64,000 nucleotides of DNA from Metaphire vulgaris. Its lineage: Eukaryota > Annelida > Clitellata > Crassiclitellata > Megascolecidae. Made by a program: the position numbers and the translations under genes. Positions 10,542 to 48,488 of the stretch are shown piece after piece (within the stretch, counting starts at the first letter, position 1; each line of letters starts with the position of its first letter). Below the pieces are notes generated by a model. The model ran no database searches. It was given only the letters and a program-made list of their open reading frames with translations, and was not told where the DNA came from. The DNA lies in assembly GCA_018105865.1 (NCBI GenBank), contig CM030868.1:4261031-4325030 (forward strand), given 5' to 3'.

Positions 10542-11841
10542 CCTACATGTGAGAACTATGGATTGGAACACTTATATGCATGTAAAGTTGGATTGAATAG
10601 AAAGGAATGATTCTCTAACAGAAAATCTGGTGAACTGGCTGGATAGACATCAGATTGCTTCGTTTTTCAGAAAGAAGAAAATTTGTTTTGTTTTTTTTGA
10701 AAATGGATACATTGCTGCTTTGGCAGGACCAAAGTTGGCTCGCTTCAAGATATTGCAGGATTACCGGTGTTAGTTTGAATGTGAAGATCACTGATTGGAT
10801 ATAGTTTGTCAGTTCAGACCCGCAGATGATTTCCGAGCAAGAAAAAGTCTTTTGCCAGTTGGAAAAATAATTTTTATTTCTGCAGCTGTTTTCGTTTGAC
10901 CAAAGTGCTTAATTATTGAGCATGCTATTTTCAAAATAAGCCCCAACATTCAGGTGCAGCTTATAACACTGATCTGTTAGGATGAACCTTTCGCACTGCT
11001 TCGTTTTAGCTCATTCTCGGTTTTTTTCATAATCCTATAATGGCAGCATCGTTCAGCTACATCCGTCCACAGTCAGTGCCAACTGTGCCATCCTAAAACC
11101 TGCTACCACCCTCAAGACATGAAACTGTTCTTGAAAACTGGGCTGACAACCTTCTGGCCAGTGAAAATTCAGTTCAGAATTTGAGTTTTATTACTGATTT
11201 TCTTCGACATTAAAATATGTTGGAATGTTTTGCAGTTTTTCATTGACTGATTTTATTTCTCTAGTGGGTGTTTTCTGTTCCTTTACATGAGTTGAGATGA
11301 ATTTTATATTTTTACGAGCAGGGCGTTTTTAAAACATTTTCATTTGATGTTTTCTAAGTCTTTGGGTCTTGTCTTGACAAATTTGACAGAGTACAATAGT
11401 AACTAATACTAAATTAAAAATCACCATAAAACACTCATTTGAATATGAATTTTAGCAAAAACACCAAAACACCATTTATTTTAATAATAATAATAATAAT
11501 AATAATAATACAGTAATAATAATGTTAAAATACTAACATGAATTATGGCCATAGTTGATGTGACTAAGAATAAATCTCTTATTAAAATCCATTCCCAAAC
11601 TAGTCAGTATGCAAGGCTGAATATTGCATTTTTTGCAGTAGCGTGTAGAGGGGGGCGGTGGCTCCGGGTACCGACCAGATGGGGGGCGCCAAAATTGACT
11701 CCGCGACCTTTTTTGCTCGTCAAACTTTTTTTATCGAATTGGCCCCTGGCACCCACCACTTTCTGCATGTCACTGATTTTTTGAGATGGTTAGATGCTAT
11801 GCCATTTTAAATACTGTTCAGATTTCTTGACGACTTCTATA
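10542..11841. other. Convergent 3' untranslated region between L1 and DPY19 genes
   Basis: No coding exon is seen. A candidate polyadenylation signal AATAAA for the L1 transcript lies at 11569-11574. A candidate for the opposite DPY19 transcript (TTTATT on this strand) lies at 11475-11480. If both are used, the two 3' UTRs overlap by about 100 bp or more. A short TAA run (11481-11511) and one hAT-like miniature element (11636-11775) are present. Confidence 0.4.
11636..11775. mobile_element. Miniature hAT-like element, CAGTAGCGTGTAGAGG group
   Basis: 140 bp, ends CAGTAGCGTGTAGAGG and CTGCATGTCACTG, exact 8-bp duplication ATTTTTTG. A related, larger copy is at 40852. Confidence 0.85.
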
Positions 11842-37654
<25,813 letters not shown>

Positions 37655-37950
37655 GTCCGTGGGTTGCGAGCAGATTTATCCGTAGTTCTGGGCGTCGGGT
37701 CGTCGCCTTCGCCGGCTCCGCGTACTGGAGACGGATTCCGGCACGAGGACTGACTGGTAAATAGTTGTTCACTGTCTGGAGACGCCGATGGGAAAGTCGG
37801 AAACTCCGGTCCACGCGGTTATTAAAGCCAAAGTCACAGTGATGCTCTGATTGGTCGGCGCTGGCCATTCCAAACATTTCCACGAAGTCTTCGACAGCGC
37901 AGTCGCCGAATCACGCCGCGAAGTTGATTGCGAAACAAAGTGCCATTGCC
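37655..37950 (-). promoter_or_regulatory. Likely DPY19 promoter and 5' UTR, GC/CpG-rich
   Basis: The start codon sits in a roughly 450-bp stretch (about 37480-37930) that is visibly richer in GC and CpG than its AT-rich surroundings. This is typical of a ubiquitous animal promoter. No TATA box was identified and the transcription start is unknown. Confidence 0.45.
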
Positions 37951-38454
37951 ACCTAGCGAGGAACTTGAAACTACCTTTAAACTTTATAGGTACAGTTTTA
38001 AATTGCAGATAGCAGCTGTAGCGGACAAACGGAAGTTGGAAGAAAGGGGCTGTACGAGAGACAGTGGCTTTTCACATAGAAGAAATCCTACTAAGCAACT
38101 TCAGAGCTGGAAAACCTAGGATTCCATTAAAGAAATGAAATGTGTGTTTTAGGGTTTTAGGCTTTTTAGGTTTAAATGTTTGACATGTCGACATCCATAC
38201 AAAGATAATATAGTTTTAGTTTTTTGATCAATAGACCCTTCTCTATATTCATGCCACATGTCAACATCCACAAACAGCTTATTGTTACATATGTGTCCTG
38301 CTGTCTGCAGAGAATAACGAACTTTTCAATCGTTAAAGATGTGATTTTCATTTTGTGACTTTAAGAACAAAAACCTGAAAAAACTAGGTCTTTAAGCATC
38401 ACATTTTTTAGCCCTGTCTAAAATCCAGTTATTAATATTTTAATTCCTACTATT

Positions 38455-38770
38455 AATAACAGGCGTGTGAACAACTGAACAATATGTGTTGGCCAACGCC
38501 GGGCATTACACATATCGACTCGCTGCAGCCTTATCGGGTTTTTGCCAAGTTGTTGATGCCGATGCAGTAGAAGCGGTTCAATAGTGGATGCTCTGGCGTA
38601 TTACGACCAGGAGATGCTTATAACGACTTTAACAGAGAACTTAAGAGCGTGAAAGAGGAGGACCTCTTGATCATCATCGCGCGTCAATCATTTTCCGCGC
38701 ATCAGATGTTATGATTTATCGCTACGCCACATATAAAACCTAACAACCCGTTTAGTAAACAGTAGACTGT
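38455..38770. other. Unique CpG-containing stretch upstream of the DPY19 start
   Basis: Non-repetitive, with CpG motifs (CAACGCCGGGC, ATCATCGCGCGTCAATC). Located 0.8 kb upstream of the start codon. Possibly regulatory; no gene seen. Confidence 0.3.
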
Positions 38771-39300
38771 TGCGAATTAGCACGCGTGGAAACGATACAG
38801 TATACTGTATAAAGGTAGGTTTTACAGCAGATATAAGGTATATTTTCAGACTATTTTCTAATAAACGCTCTACTGACTTAATTCACATAGGCCTACTTTA
38901 TTTGGAACCTAAGCATTTGAGTCGTTTGATTACATTAACACCAGTGTTGGAGTTGTGAAATTTGAGCTGGGGGGTGGGGGTGGGGGTTGATGACTGAAAT
39001 TCAATGAATAACAGAAGCTGCATGTACCCGATATGCGATTTTTGGGAGGGTTGCAAAGTTAGGTGGGGGGTTCAACCCCCAACCCCTCCCCCGGCAACTC
39101 CAAAACGGATTAACGCTTAAAGTTGCCGGTAATAATGTAAATGATCACAGTGTATTATAGCCGCTGATGCAGTGATAATTCTCTTCGTGTTCCAGGCCAA
39201 TGTTTAGGAGGCTAAGTAGCCCGTGTGAAAATGACTGTAATAACTCTACATGTAATAACCTAGTATACCCAGATAACTCTTGAATACATTTATAGGTTTG
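38771..39300. other. Intergenic sequence without recognised gene
   Basis: Contains a G-rich/C-rich patch at 38966-39095 resembling the interiors of miniature elements and a copy of the AGGAGGCTAAGTAGCC block at 39205-39240. No exon is supported. Confidence 0.5.
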
Positions 39301-39354
39301 CCTTGTGAAATATTCAATTAAAAAGTTCTTGCTGCCTTTGAATCTCTTTTTTTA

Positions 39355-39409
39355 CTACTACGGTACTAATACTACTACTACCACTACCACCACTACTATA
39401 CTACTACTG

Positions 39410-39467
<58 letters not shown>

Positions 39468-39479
39468 TACCACTACCAC

Positions 39480-39531
<52 letters not shown>

Positions 39532-39533
39532 GT
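39355..39533. repeat. ACT then ATT trinucleotide microsatellite
   Basis: About 120 bp of ACT/ACC units followed by about 52 bp of TTA. Frames of poly-Leu, poly-Val or poly-Ser across it are artefacts. Confidence 0.97.
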
Positions 39534-40184
39534 ACAGTGACAACCGCCCATAGGTGTAAACTTGAATGAAAAAGTGGGGGACCAACCCATAAACCTTTCC
39601 CATTCCCTATAATAGCCTCTCAAAAAATGGGGGGACTCCTGTTGGCCCGATAGAAGTTGAATCACAACAAAGTGACTTGAATTTAGAGATGTCTTTGGAG
39701 AATTGAACAGATCGTCTTGGAGTGTAAACACCCTGATAGCAGCGCAGTGATAGTGGAGATTGGAGTGCCGATAAGATCCATATCAGGAGCCATTACAGCC
39801 GGGGGGTTCAGCGGTGAGAGAGGGGGTGGATAATTTAAGAGCTGTCACTTGAAGGAATAAAGAATGACCGCTCTGACGTTCGGCCATTCTTCCCTGCCTT
39901 TTCATCCGGAAGACATGGAGGAAGGTGGAAAATTGCAGAAATAGAGACGTTAGGAAACCGGCAAATTGGGTGTATTGTGGAAATGAGTTAACTGGGAAAT
40001 AAATGGAGCTTGAAGGAGATGAGGCAGAGAAGAAAGAGGCAGCTGACCTAGTGAGTTCTATTAGCCTGTCTTTGGTTTGTTAAAAATCTTGTATCAAAGA
40101 AGAGTGGGAGATGGATGAAGGGAGAGAGATTGAGGAATTAAAGAGGAGTTACCGGTAGTTGAACTCTGACCTTTAAAGACTATC

Positions 40185-40395
40185 ATCATCATCATCATAG
40201 TTGCTTTCTGCCAGCTCATTAGCGGCAATAGCTAGACACAAAACTTTTCCATTTATCTTTTTCTGTTGTTAATCTCATTCCATCTATTATTGTCATTTGA
40301 TATCTTTCGAAGTCTTCTTTGATGTTATCCATCCACTTTTTCCTGGGTCTTCCTCTTCCTCTTTTTCCTTCTTTGTATGTGTAGAGTGCTTTATA
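40185..40395 (-). pseudogene. LINE C-terminal fragment with ATG/TCA tail
   Basis: The minus strand reads GRPRKKWMDNIKEDFERYQ, then MRLTTEKDKWKSFVSSYCR and a stop, typical of the C-terminus of a non-LTR element. It ends in an ATG trinucleotide run (40185-40199). A shorter related piece is at 60946-61005. Confidence 0.75.
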
Positions 40396-40851
40396 TGGGA
40401 GTCTGTTGCTTTAAAGACTATAGTAAGGCCAAACTTGTGCTTTTGTTGGTTAATCATTTCGTCTAAAAACTAATCAGTGTTCTAGCGAGACTGCATTAAA
40501 CTTTACACTAGATAAGCATGATAGGACTTCAAACTTGACACATCAACAATTTCCAATAAATCAATCAACTTCTATAGCGCCACTATCATAATACCCAGGG
40601 CATCAGCCGATGGTGCACCAAACCCAAAGAGAATAAAATTCCTGATTGTTGCAGAAGTTTCATTCTATTTTTTATATTGCTTGACACAAGATGTAAAAAG
40701 GGAACATATCCAAGCTTAAAACTATGGCTGTAATGTCTACCAACTAAATTGCAGTATTGTCAGAGGTTCAAGAGCTTTAGCCCTCCCATTGGTCAGTTCC
40801 TACCCTAGTGGTGGTCAAATATATTAATTATCAGTCATCCACAGTAGTGTA

Positions 40852-41104
40852 CAGAGGGGCGGGTGGGGCAGTGGCCCCGGACACATAGCAGAGGGGGGTA
40901 AAAATGGACTCAACTACCTTTTTTTGCTCATCAACACTTTTTTACATGTAAATCCTTAAACTTTATCCATTTGGTCCCGGGCACACAAAAGATGGGGGTG
41001 TAAAAAAATTGACTTGTCAACATTTTTTTGCTTGTCAACACAGATGACAGGGGCATAAAAATTGACTCTGACCCGGGGTGCCAACCACTCTCTGCATGTC
41101 ACTG
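40852..41104. mobile_element. Miniature element, CAGTAGTGTACAGAGG ends
   Basis: 253 bp, CAGTAGTGTACAGAGG to CTCTGCATGTCACTG, related to the 11636 copy and with an internally repeated TTTTTTGCTTGTCAACA segment. Flanking 8-mers match only weakly. Confidence 0.65.
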
Positions 41105-41218
41105 GTCAATGGTCATCCGTCCCTTACCGGAGAATTAAAATTTTGTGGAGAAACAGCCCGTCTAGCTGAAGCTCCACTGCATTTGTTGAAAAACCAAACT
41201 GATGGAGTGTCCTGGGAT

Positions 41219-41220
<2 letters not shown>

Positions 41221-41266
<46 letters not shown>
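41221..41266. repeat. AT dinucleotide microsatellite
   Basis: About 22 AT units in the intergenic region. Confidence 0.95.
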
Positions 41267-41267
<1 letters not shown>

Positions 41268-41269
41268 GG

Positions 41270-42235
41270 TTGAATTCTTCCTGCTCAAATCTTACTTCCA
41301 ATAAGTTGTCGATGCCGTGGACTCATATTTTGACGGGGGTAAATATTTGCCGATCCTTGATACGCGACCGGGCTTCTGATGCTTTGCCCACTTTCTGACA
41401 ACTGCTTTGATGTTCATTTGCTCCGTCTTTTTATTGACTCACGTCCGTGAATAAATATATATAAATATCATATGGAAATTCAGACTGTACATCAATTCAA
41501 AGAATTTGACTGTAACTTGTGTATGTCCAGTTGTCTACCTATATTTTCAGTTTCTTTTCTTCGGTTTCTTTCGGCCTGATCGAACGATAGTTTCGAATTT
41601 TGGTCGAAGTGTTTTGAGTGGTTCGAGTAGGTGCACACGTTGTTGTCTTTTGCAGAGGTGTCTAATTTTGGTACTGGAGATCTGATTATATTCAAAGCAC
41701 GCTTGAGTTCCTGTAAACCGAGCTGAATTGCCGGACATAGAATCATTTGAGGCACTGAACTGAATTCTAATGAAGTGGAAGCTGGATGGGAGGGAGTTTA
41801 TTTTATAGAGCTCATAGGCATGGATGGCCTTGGTAATGGAGTTGACCTCATCCATTTTGAAGAGTTTGACATGGAAGTCTTTCTAGTGGAAGGAATATAG
41901 CTGTCTGTTTGATGATCTATGGAAAGCCAGCCATAGAGATATTCAGAACTGAAGGCCTTCTTCTTAGATTGGATATGCAATATTATGGTGTTGCCGCACG
42001 CGCGCACGGAGAAATTGTTTGTTCAGTTCATTAAATTCAGCCCAATGATCTCTTCCACTCCATCCAGACTTTGCGACTTGTCCGTTATGGACTTGATTTC
42101 AATATTCAGTTGCTCTCAACGAGCTCAACTTTCTGCTAAAACTTAAAAGTACAGAAAATTTATAACATTGTACCATTGGAAATCAATGGTAGCACAAAAA
42201 ATAGCTTACCAAAATGAAAATTAATTCTGTCCAAT
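41270..42235. other. Intergenic sequence without recognised gene
   Basis: Mostly unique sequence with frames up to 102 codons on the minus strand (41492-41855). No domain, splice structure or family match could be seen, so no gene is called. An unrecognised lineage-specific exon cannot be excluded. Confidence 0.35.
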
Positions 42236-42239
42236 AATA

Positions 42240-42274
42240 ACAATAGCAGCAGCTGTAGCAGTAGTTGTAGCAAC

Positions 42275-42318
<44 letters not shown>

Positions 42319-42376
42319 CAGCAGCAGCAGCAGTAGTAGTAGTAGTTGTAGTAGTATAGTTGTTGTTGTTGTTGTT
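42240..42376. repeat. TAG/CAG/GTT trinucleotide microsatellite
   Basis: About 135 bp of TAG with CAG and GTT segments. Confidence 0.95.
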
Positions 42377-42625
42377 TTATTGTTATTTTTAGAATTAATT
42401 GAAGTGGCAGTACCGTAGTGGTAGTAATTCCTGAATTTAGGTAAAAGTGGTATCTTCCCAAGAATTTGAAGTTGGCCATTTGAAATTTCTACAACTGGGC
42501 ATCTACTGGATATAGTGATTATGTCTTGGAATTTCAATAGTCAACTCAAGAAGAACAGAATAGGTTCTTGTGATGTGCTGTCATGTAATTTTGATCATTG
42601 TGCCTGCAATGCTCTTGGTTGTTGA

Positions 42626-42760
42626 GGGTCCATCCATATAGTACGTATGCACTGAGGGGGAGAGAAGTTAGATTTAGGAGATTTTGCATATGTGTGGTGT
42701 GCAAACGTGAGGGGGGTTGAATATATGCCTTCATTGCATACGTACTATATGGATGAGCCC
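42626..42760. mobile_element. Inverted-end element (GGGTCCATCCATATAGTACG)
   Basis: 135 bp with inverted ends GGGTCCATCCATATAGTACG and CGTACTATATGGATGAGCCC. Second copy at 17131. Superfamily unclear. Confidence 0.75.
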
Positions 42761-43000
42761 TGATTGAAAATGATCGAATCTCTGTCCAGTGGGATACTTT
42801 TCCGCTGCAATGACCAGATGATGCAATAGAGGGTAACAGTATTCCCTTGGTCATCTGATTCGCTGACATTCTCGTACTCCAGCACGTCATCCTGATCTTT
42901 CCATTCATTCAGCATTTGTTTGAATAAATGAAGACAAAATGTTGAAAACCGTTGACTGTTTTGTTATGCATGTCTATCTTTCTTTCTGGCTGGCTGTCTA

Positions 43001-43206
43001 CAGAGGCGGCTCCACTGGAGGGGGGAGAGGCTGGAGGCCCGGGCCCCTATTGAATGCCTGGACCCAGTGCCCGTCCCCTCATCGAAAGTGCTATCCTTCC
43101 TGTATGTACTAATTTTACGAAAAATAGTTGGCCTACCCATACTTAGAAATTGCCACCCAAACGACCCCCTTCCCCCCACGCTTGCCAAATCACGGAGCCG
43201 CCACTA
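43001..43206 (+). mobile_element. Miniature hAT-like element, CAGTGGCGGCTC group (old copy)
   Basis: 206 bp, CAGAGGCGGCTCCACTGG to CACGGAGCCGCCACTA. Flanks GCTGTCTA and ACTGTATA match 6 of 8. More diverged than the others. Confidence 0.8.
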
Positions 43207-43520
43207 ACTGTATATTCGTCGACTTCTGTCTGGTCGTTGTGTGTCTGGTCATTTACAATTGTTTGTTAAACAGAGAAAGATGTTGAGTGTATTGGTGCAA
43301 GAACTGTACACTGTACTTCTGTTTGGAACTGATACAGAATTCGTTTAATTAAGATTGTAAATGACTTCAGTTCATGAATTCAGGTTCCCAACTTGTTACA
43401 GCCACATTCAGTGGATTTATGTAGCACCAAAGAGCTGAAAATGACTGTTGAGGACAATGCATGCATATTGAGCACTCTATCTCCAATAACACTTTTGTTA
43501 TATGTTTTTCTTATATCAAC

Positions 43521-43710
43521 CAGGGTCGTAGCGATGGGGGATATATCAGTATATATATACCGGTACCCCCAAAAATCAGTATACTGTGTATATATATAGG
43601 TATATATATAATACAATATATATATATAACATATATAATATATATACATATACACATATACACCCCCAAAATTTATACCACCTCAAATAAAATTCCTGGC
43701 TACACCCCTG
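43521..43710. mobile_element. Miniature hAT-like element, CAGGGTCGTAGCGATG ends
   Basis: 190 bp, CAGGGTCGTAGCGATG to CTGGCTACACCCCTG, flanks ATATCAAC and ATATCAGC (7 of 8). The interior is mostly TATA repeats. Confidence 0.82.
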
Positions 43711-43753
43711 ATATCAGCATTAGACATGTACATCATAATAGCAGCAATGATGA

Positions 43754-43756
43754 ATA

Positions 43757-43802
<46 letters not shown>

Positions 43803-43803
43803 C
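43754..43803. repeat. ATG trinucleotide microsatellite
   Basis: About 16 ATG/GAT units immediately before the large foldback. Confidence 0.95.
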
Positions 43804-43824
43804 TACCATCAACACCACCGTGTT

Positions 43825-44222
43825 AAATAGACACACATGTATTAATATTACATAATACATATCAACACAAAGTAACGTTTTTTCCTATAGATCAGGCCAT
43901 GGAAATGTGAATACCAGGAGATATGTAGGACATTGTTATGCTAAAGCCGTGTTAAAGTAAAAAGGATTCCAATGGCAAGGTAATTATATTATCGATCCAT
44001 GTTTCGTTATGCTGAAGGGAATGGAACACCGAGTGTCAAATAAATATTGTGTTGTGCTAAAACACTATAACTTAAGTGCTGCTGATAATGTATGATCCTG
44101 CTTTAGCATAACAATGTCCTACATATCTCCTGGTATTCACATTTCCATGACCTGATCTATAGGAAAAAACGTTACTTTGTGTTGATATGTATTATGTAAT
44201 ATTATTACATGTGTGTCTATTT
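43825..44222. mobile_element. Large foldback element, about 120-bp arms
   Basis: Left arm 43825-43947 (AAATAGACACACATGTATTA ... ATGCTAAAGC) is inverted almost base for base at 44100-44222. The unrelated loop is about 150 bp. No clear target duplication was found. Confidence 0.9.
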
Positions 44223-44660
44223 CTACCAGCCTGCTTGTCTGTAACTCTGTATGCTTCCCTATGCCTGATTTGTGTCAAGCTCCCATAAGGTTACCGTACT
44301 TGGAATACTTTTCCACTTCTTTTGGCATTTGGCCACATGGTGGGTTTTTAATCTTATGCTAAAACTTGGTTTTGTAGTAAAGTGTTGGTGTCTCACTGTG
44401 GCTTAGAGTTTAAGTCTGTGAAATTTTGTAGAGGTTTAAAAAAGATAAGTTATATTAAATTTTCCACAATTGGTAGGATTTTTGTGTAAGTGATGCAGTG
44501 TTGGGTAAAGGCTCTCCATAGGTCTCCATAGGCTCAGCGCCCGTACGAAGAACCGAAGGGTTAGTGACTTCAGTTTTACATAGCAATAGCTGAATGAGGG
44601 CAGTTGCCAGCCTTTCCCTCTCCGCCTTTCCTTCCATTGAGTTAACACCTGATGTACTCA

Positions 44661-44795
44661 TTCACAGCTGAGTCAACTGGGGGCACTTGGGACAGAAACA
44701 ACCGAAAAGTTTCTGCCGCGGCCGGGAGTTGAACCACGCACCTCAAGATTGGCTGACCGGTGCGCTAACCACTGCTCCACCGTGCGCCCTGTGTT
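44661..44795 (-). mobile_element. tRNA-derived SINE head
   Basis: Minus strand carries GGTGGAGCAGTGGTTAGCGC (A-box region) and GTGGTTCAACTCCC (B-box) over 44718-44789, then GCGGCAGAAACTTTT. The small frame reading WLAHRSANLEVRGSTPGRG is the usual translation artefact of such SINEs. Confidence 0.8.
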
Positions 44796-45511
44796 GGGTG
44801 AGGACTTATTTGCATGAGCAGAAGTTAACCTGGAAAAACAGTAAAATTTCAGCCTGAGCACTGTTTAGAAACAATGGGCATATGTTATTAAAGATTTCAT
44901 AGCTATAGATAAATTTAGTTTTAACTGAAAGAAAAACTGGATTGATCCACTAGCAAGATGGAAGAGAAAAAACTAAAGGATGGACCTGTCAAACGGTTTC
45001 CCAAACTTTCTCTGCAGTACACCAAAAGGAAAGTGTGTTTCATTCTTGTGCTTCTTATACAAGGAGTGCAGAAAAATTTCATAACTTGAAAAATTCAGAG
45101 CATTATCAAAATTTGTGTGGCACATAATTTGAAACAAGGCCCAGATAGAAACTTCTTGTATTGGCAAATGTTGCTCCAGTGAAAACCTGAGTATTGGAGG
45201 AAATTCGACCATGGCGATTCCAGTGGTGATGACATCGGGTGACACAGTAGTGGACAGGAGGACAGAGAATGAGATTGCACAGCAAGATTACAGTGTGAAT
45301 GAATGGCAGGGTGAAACAAAGCAGTTCTCACACAGGGCAGACCCTATTGAACCACTCTAAACTCTGCTATTATAACTAATCAGTAGAGAAATATTCTATT
45401 CTATTGGATGTGGCAGTGGAGTGGTTATAAGTGATAGCATGACATGTGGTCTTGGGCTTTTGGTTTTCCTGCCTTCCAGGACCTGTAACCATCTGTCTGT
45501 ACCAATTGATG

Positions 45512-45693
45512 CAGTGTTTATTCTAGCCACCTTGACATTGGGGGGGAGTTTGAAATGTTTGGGGGGGACAAGATTTGTCTCTCCACGCTTGGGGGGAATT
45601 TCCATCCCCCAAGCCAACATATACATTTGGGGGGATTTTAAAACTTGGGGGGGGATTCACCCCCTCCCCAAAACAGGCCTAGAATAAACACTG
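45512..45693. mobile_element. Miniature hAT-like element, CAGTGTTTATTCTAG group
   Basis: 182 bp, CAGTGTTTATTCTAGCC to GGCCTAGAATAAACACTG, exact 8-bp duplication AATTGATG. The interior is G-rich. Confidence 0.93.
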
Positions 45694-46129
45694 AATTGAT
45701 GGCACCCATGCATACCGTCCAACTGTGTCCCTGTCGCTACATGGCTTGTGGTATACATCTGCATCAAAGAGTGTGGTACCGGTAATTAACACGGAGATGG
45801 ATGCAGAGGAAGAAAAAGACAGACAGAGAGAGAGACACACACAGAGAGACACAGACACAGGCAGAGAGATGCAGGTAGATAGACAGAGAGGGAGAGAATC
45901 AATTAAATGCAGTTGTTGATGCATCCATCCTATGGTTGAACTAACTAAGTTGTTTACGTGTAAATTACACTAAGTGAGATTTACACTCTGAGATTCAATT
46001 CATTCAGAAGAGGATAAAAGGCAATACACAGTAGATAAGAAAAACACACTTCTTGTGTAACTTTTTTCATTTGACTATCAATGCACTAGAGCAGAGGTAC
46101 TCGAACTTGTGGTCTATAAGACCTGTAAT

Positions 46130-46745
46130 ATACGATACCAGCTCTCTTAAGCGCCATCTTATCTCTCGATTGATTTTTTAGACATTTGACAGAGAATAAA
46201 TTTCTGAAAGACTTTGTATAGTGTCGTTTCAAATGGCTCATTATTTTTCACAGCATTTTGAAAGCTCTAGAAAAAACTTGAGACTAAATAGATTGACAAT
46301 TCTAGCACGGTTTGACACAACAAAGATGGGGACATGTGGATATGTGGTTTTAATTTGTTTCATCACTTTTCTGAATTTTTGCATATCTATAGCCTACTGT
46401 AGCACTAGCATTGTCCAATTTCAAACAGGGTATCAATTTTATAATATTTTTGTGGTCTATAAAACCTGTAATAGAAGAAACCAGCTCTCTTAAGTGCCAT
46501 CTTATCTCTCGATTGATTTTTTAGACATTTGACAGACAATAGATTTCTGAAAGACTTTGCATAGTGTCATTTCAAATGGCTCATTATTTTTCGCGGCATT
46601 TTGAATGCTCTAGAAAAAAATTGAGACCGAATATATTGACAATTCTAGTACGGTTTGACACAGCAAAGATGGGGACACAAGAATATGTGGTTTTAATTCG
46701 TTTCATCACTCTTCTGAATTTTTGCGTATCTATAGCCTACCAGGG
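46130..46745. repeat. Dispersed satellite-like repeat, 343-bp period (two units)
   Basis: Units begin at about 46146 and 46491 and share GACATTTGACAGAGAATA, TTTCAAATGGCTCATTATTT and GACAATTCTAG. A CAGGGGGGCACTAGGGGG-type element (46740-46935) interrupts the second unit. Confidence 0.87.
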
Positions 46746-46935
46746 GGGCACTAGGGGGTGGGTCCGGACCCACCCAGTCTCGGGCAGGGACACCCGAGCA
46801 AATCGTGCAATTCTGCAGAGAAATTATGATTATTAGGGGTGGGGGTGATGGGGAGGGGTAGTCTGAGCCTGGTCCTGGTTGTGTAGATTAATTACATTAG
46901 ACCCACCCAGCCAACAAAACCCAGCGCCGCCCCTG

Positions 46936-47060
46936 GCCATTGGGTCCGAACTCCGAAATTAAGTCCATGGTAGCAGCTGGTTGTACCAGTATGCCCCGGT
47001 GCAAGTCGTGGTTATTTTGCATTGCTAAAACAATCAGACCACGTCTGCGGTCACGGTTAC
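46936..47060 (+). repeat. Possible 5S-rRNA-derived repeat
   Basis: GTCCGAACTCCGAAATTAAG and GCTGGTTGTACCAGTATG resemble the 'T-C-T-C-C-G-A-A-G-T-T-A-A-G-C' and 'C-C-T-G-G-T-T-A-G-T-A-C-T' regions of 5S rRNA in the right order. Too diverged for a working gene, and the spacing is off. Confidence 0.3.
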
Positions 47061-48436
47061 CAATGGTGCTCATTAGCCTATACTAACTGTACTGCAGTCC
47101 GCCACGGGATCACATTGACCATGGACCAGTACTGACCACGTATCACGCTTTGGTATCTTGGATTTGTCCCTCGGGAAGAAAATCTGTGGAATTACAATTG
47201 AGCTTCCATGACTCTCCTTGGCACCAGCTGCCCTGTTGCCATGGATTGCCATTGTCTTCCATCCATCTGTTACTTATTAGATGCACCTCAGTATTATTTG
47301 CCTATTTTGTACCGTTATTTGCTACAAAATTTTAACTTGCTAAATAGCTTTGTTAAACTTATCAAATGCTACAACGGTGGGGCTTCTTTCAAAAGTACGG
47401 TGATCAGTTTGATTATTATTTTTAGTTATAAGTTTTGTAAAATATAAATAAAGGTATTGAATGAGTGGTGTAAGAGGGTGTACCAGTATCATCGTCGCAA
47501 AACTGGCAGCTGCATCTCTAGAAATATAATAATAAATAATAATAATTATGCACTTCTATAGCACCAGTTCTAATACATGAGGGTATCAGTCGATGGTACT
47601 TCAAATCCATCCGCAAAAGACCAGGTCATTCCAGAGATCAGTCAGAGGGAAAGAGAGTAAGACCGACTATGGAGGAGGAAAAGCTAATTGAAAGAGATGT
47701 GTTTGAAGCCTGGATCTTAAAATATTCAAAATACTCAATGAATTGGAAAAGAATGAGAATAAGTAGGCCTAGTTATCCGTAGCAGTGTCCGGATTAGGAT
47801 GCACTGCATTTTGCTGCATCACTTAAATCTTCACTGACTGCAGAGATTCAGTGCTTGAGGGCGTGTCCTTAGTGTCCACGCTGAATGCTTGGCATCAGTG
47901 CTGATCACTGAATGAAATCTGGCGGCGACAGAGTTGAGTGGGTGTAGGGGGGGGGGAGGGGGCAGGGATGGTTCAGTGACAGTTATATGTCTCTCTGCTA
48001 ATCCACTTAAAGTGAGGCGCCTTGGGAACCAGATTGGACCAAATGGTCATTTATTCCTCTTTGCCAGGAAATATTAAAGACAATGTTTTACCCAGACCCC
48101 CAGGAGTTAGGGGACTGAAGGACCAAAAATTTATAAATGACCTCTTCTGTCTTTGGAAATGGGTCTGATATTTGAAAGAAGTGGCTAATAATTAGAACAT
48201 TTGAAAAGCGGGGCTACTTTAAAACACATTTTATATCTCTGAGCAATTATATCTTATTTTATGTGTTTAGAGCCATTACTAGAACATAAAATTCAAATCC
48301 ATCGGGCTTTAAGGCCCATCGTTTGGACCTTGCACACTCTTTAATACTTCCGGACCTCATTAAACTGTGTATTTAACTTACAGGCTTTTGGTGTTAATGT
48401 TTTCAGTCAAATTTCTGCGGACAAGAAGCATTCAAC

Positions 48437-48488
48437 ATGTCATCCGCTGCTAGGAGAAGTGCCATCAGTACCAGCTGTCATGAAATCG
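48437..48488 (+). CDS. MRL gene candidate first coding exon
   Basis: ATG at 48437 encodes [17 protein letters not shown], then a GTAACA donor in the phase required by the next exon. A TTTTCAG at 48400-48406 and an open frame upstream of the ATG mean it could instead be an internal exon. The start is therefore tentative. Confidence 0.5.

Noticed and set aside
39305..39731. Poly-Leu, poly-Ser and poly-Val frames
   Set aside because: They are translations of a trinucleotide microsatellite. The same holds at 3417-3694, 33786-34049, 42160-42537 and 50207-50552.
41492..41855. Minus-strand frames of 87 and 102 codons as a gene between DPY19 and MRL
   Set aside because: The two frames overlap in different phases, contain no recognisable domain and have no clear splice partners.
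42626..42760. hAT assignment for the GGGTCCATCCATATAG elements
   Set aside because: No 8-bp duplication could be seen and the ends do not begin CAG, so they were left unclassified.
44673..44861. Frame reading WLAHRSANLEVRGSTPGRG
   Set aside because: Typical chance translation of a tRNA-derived SINE, not a gene.
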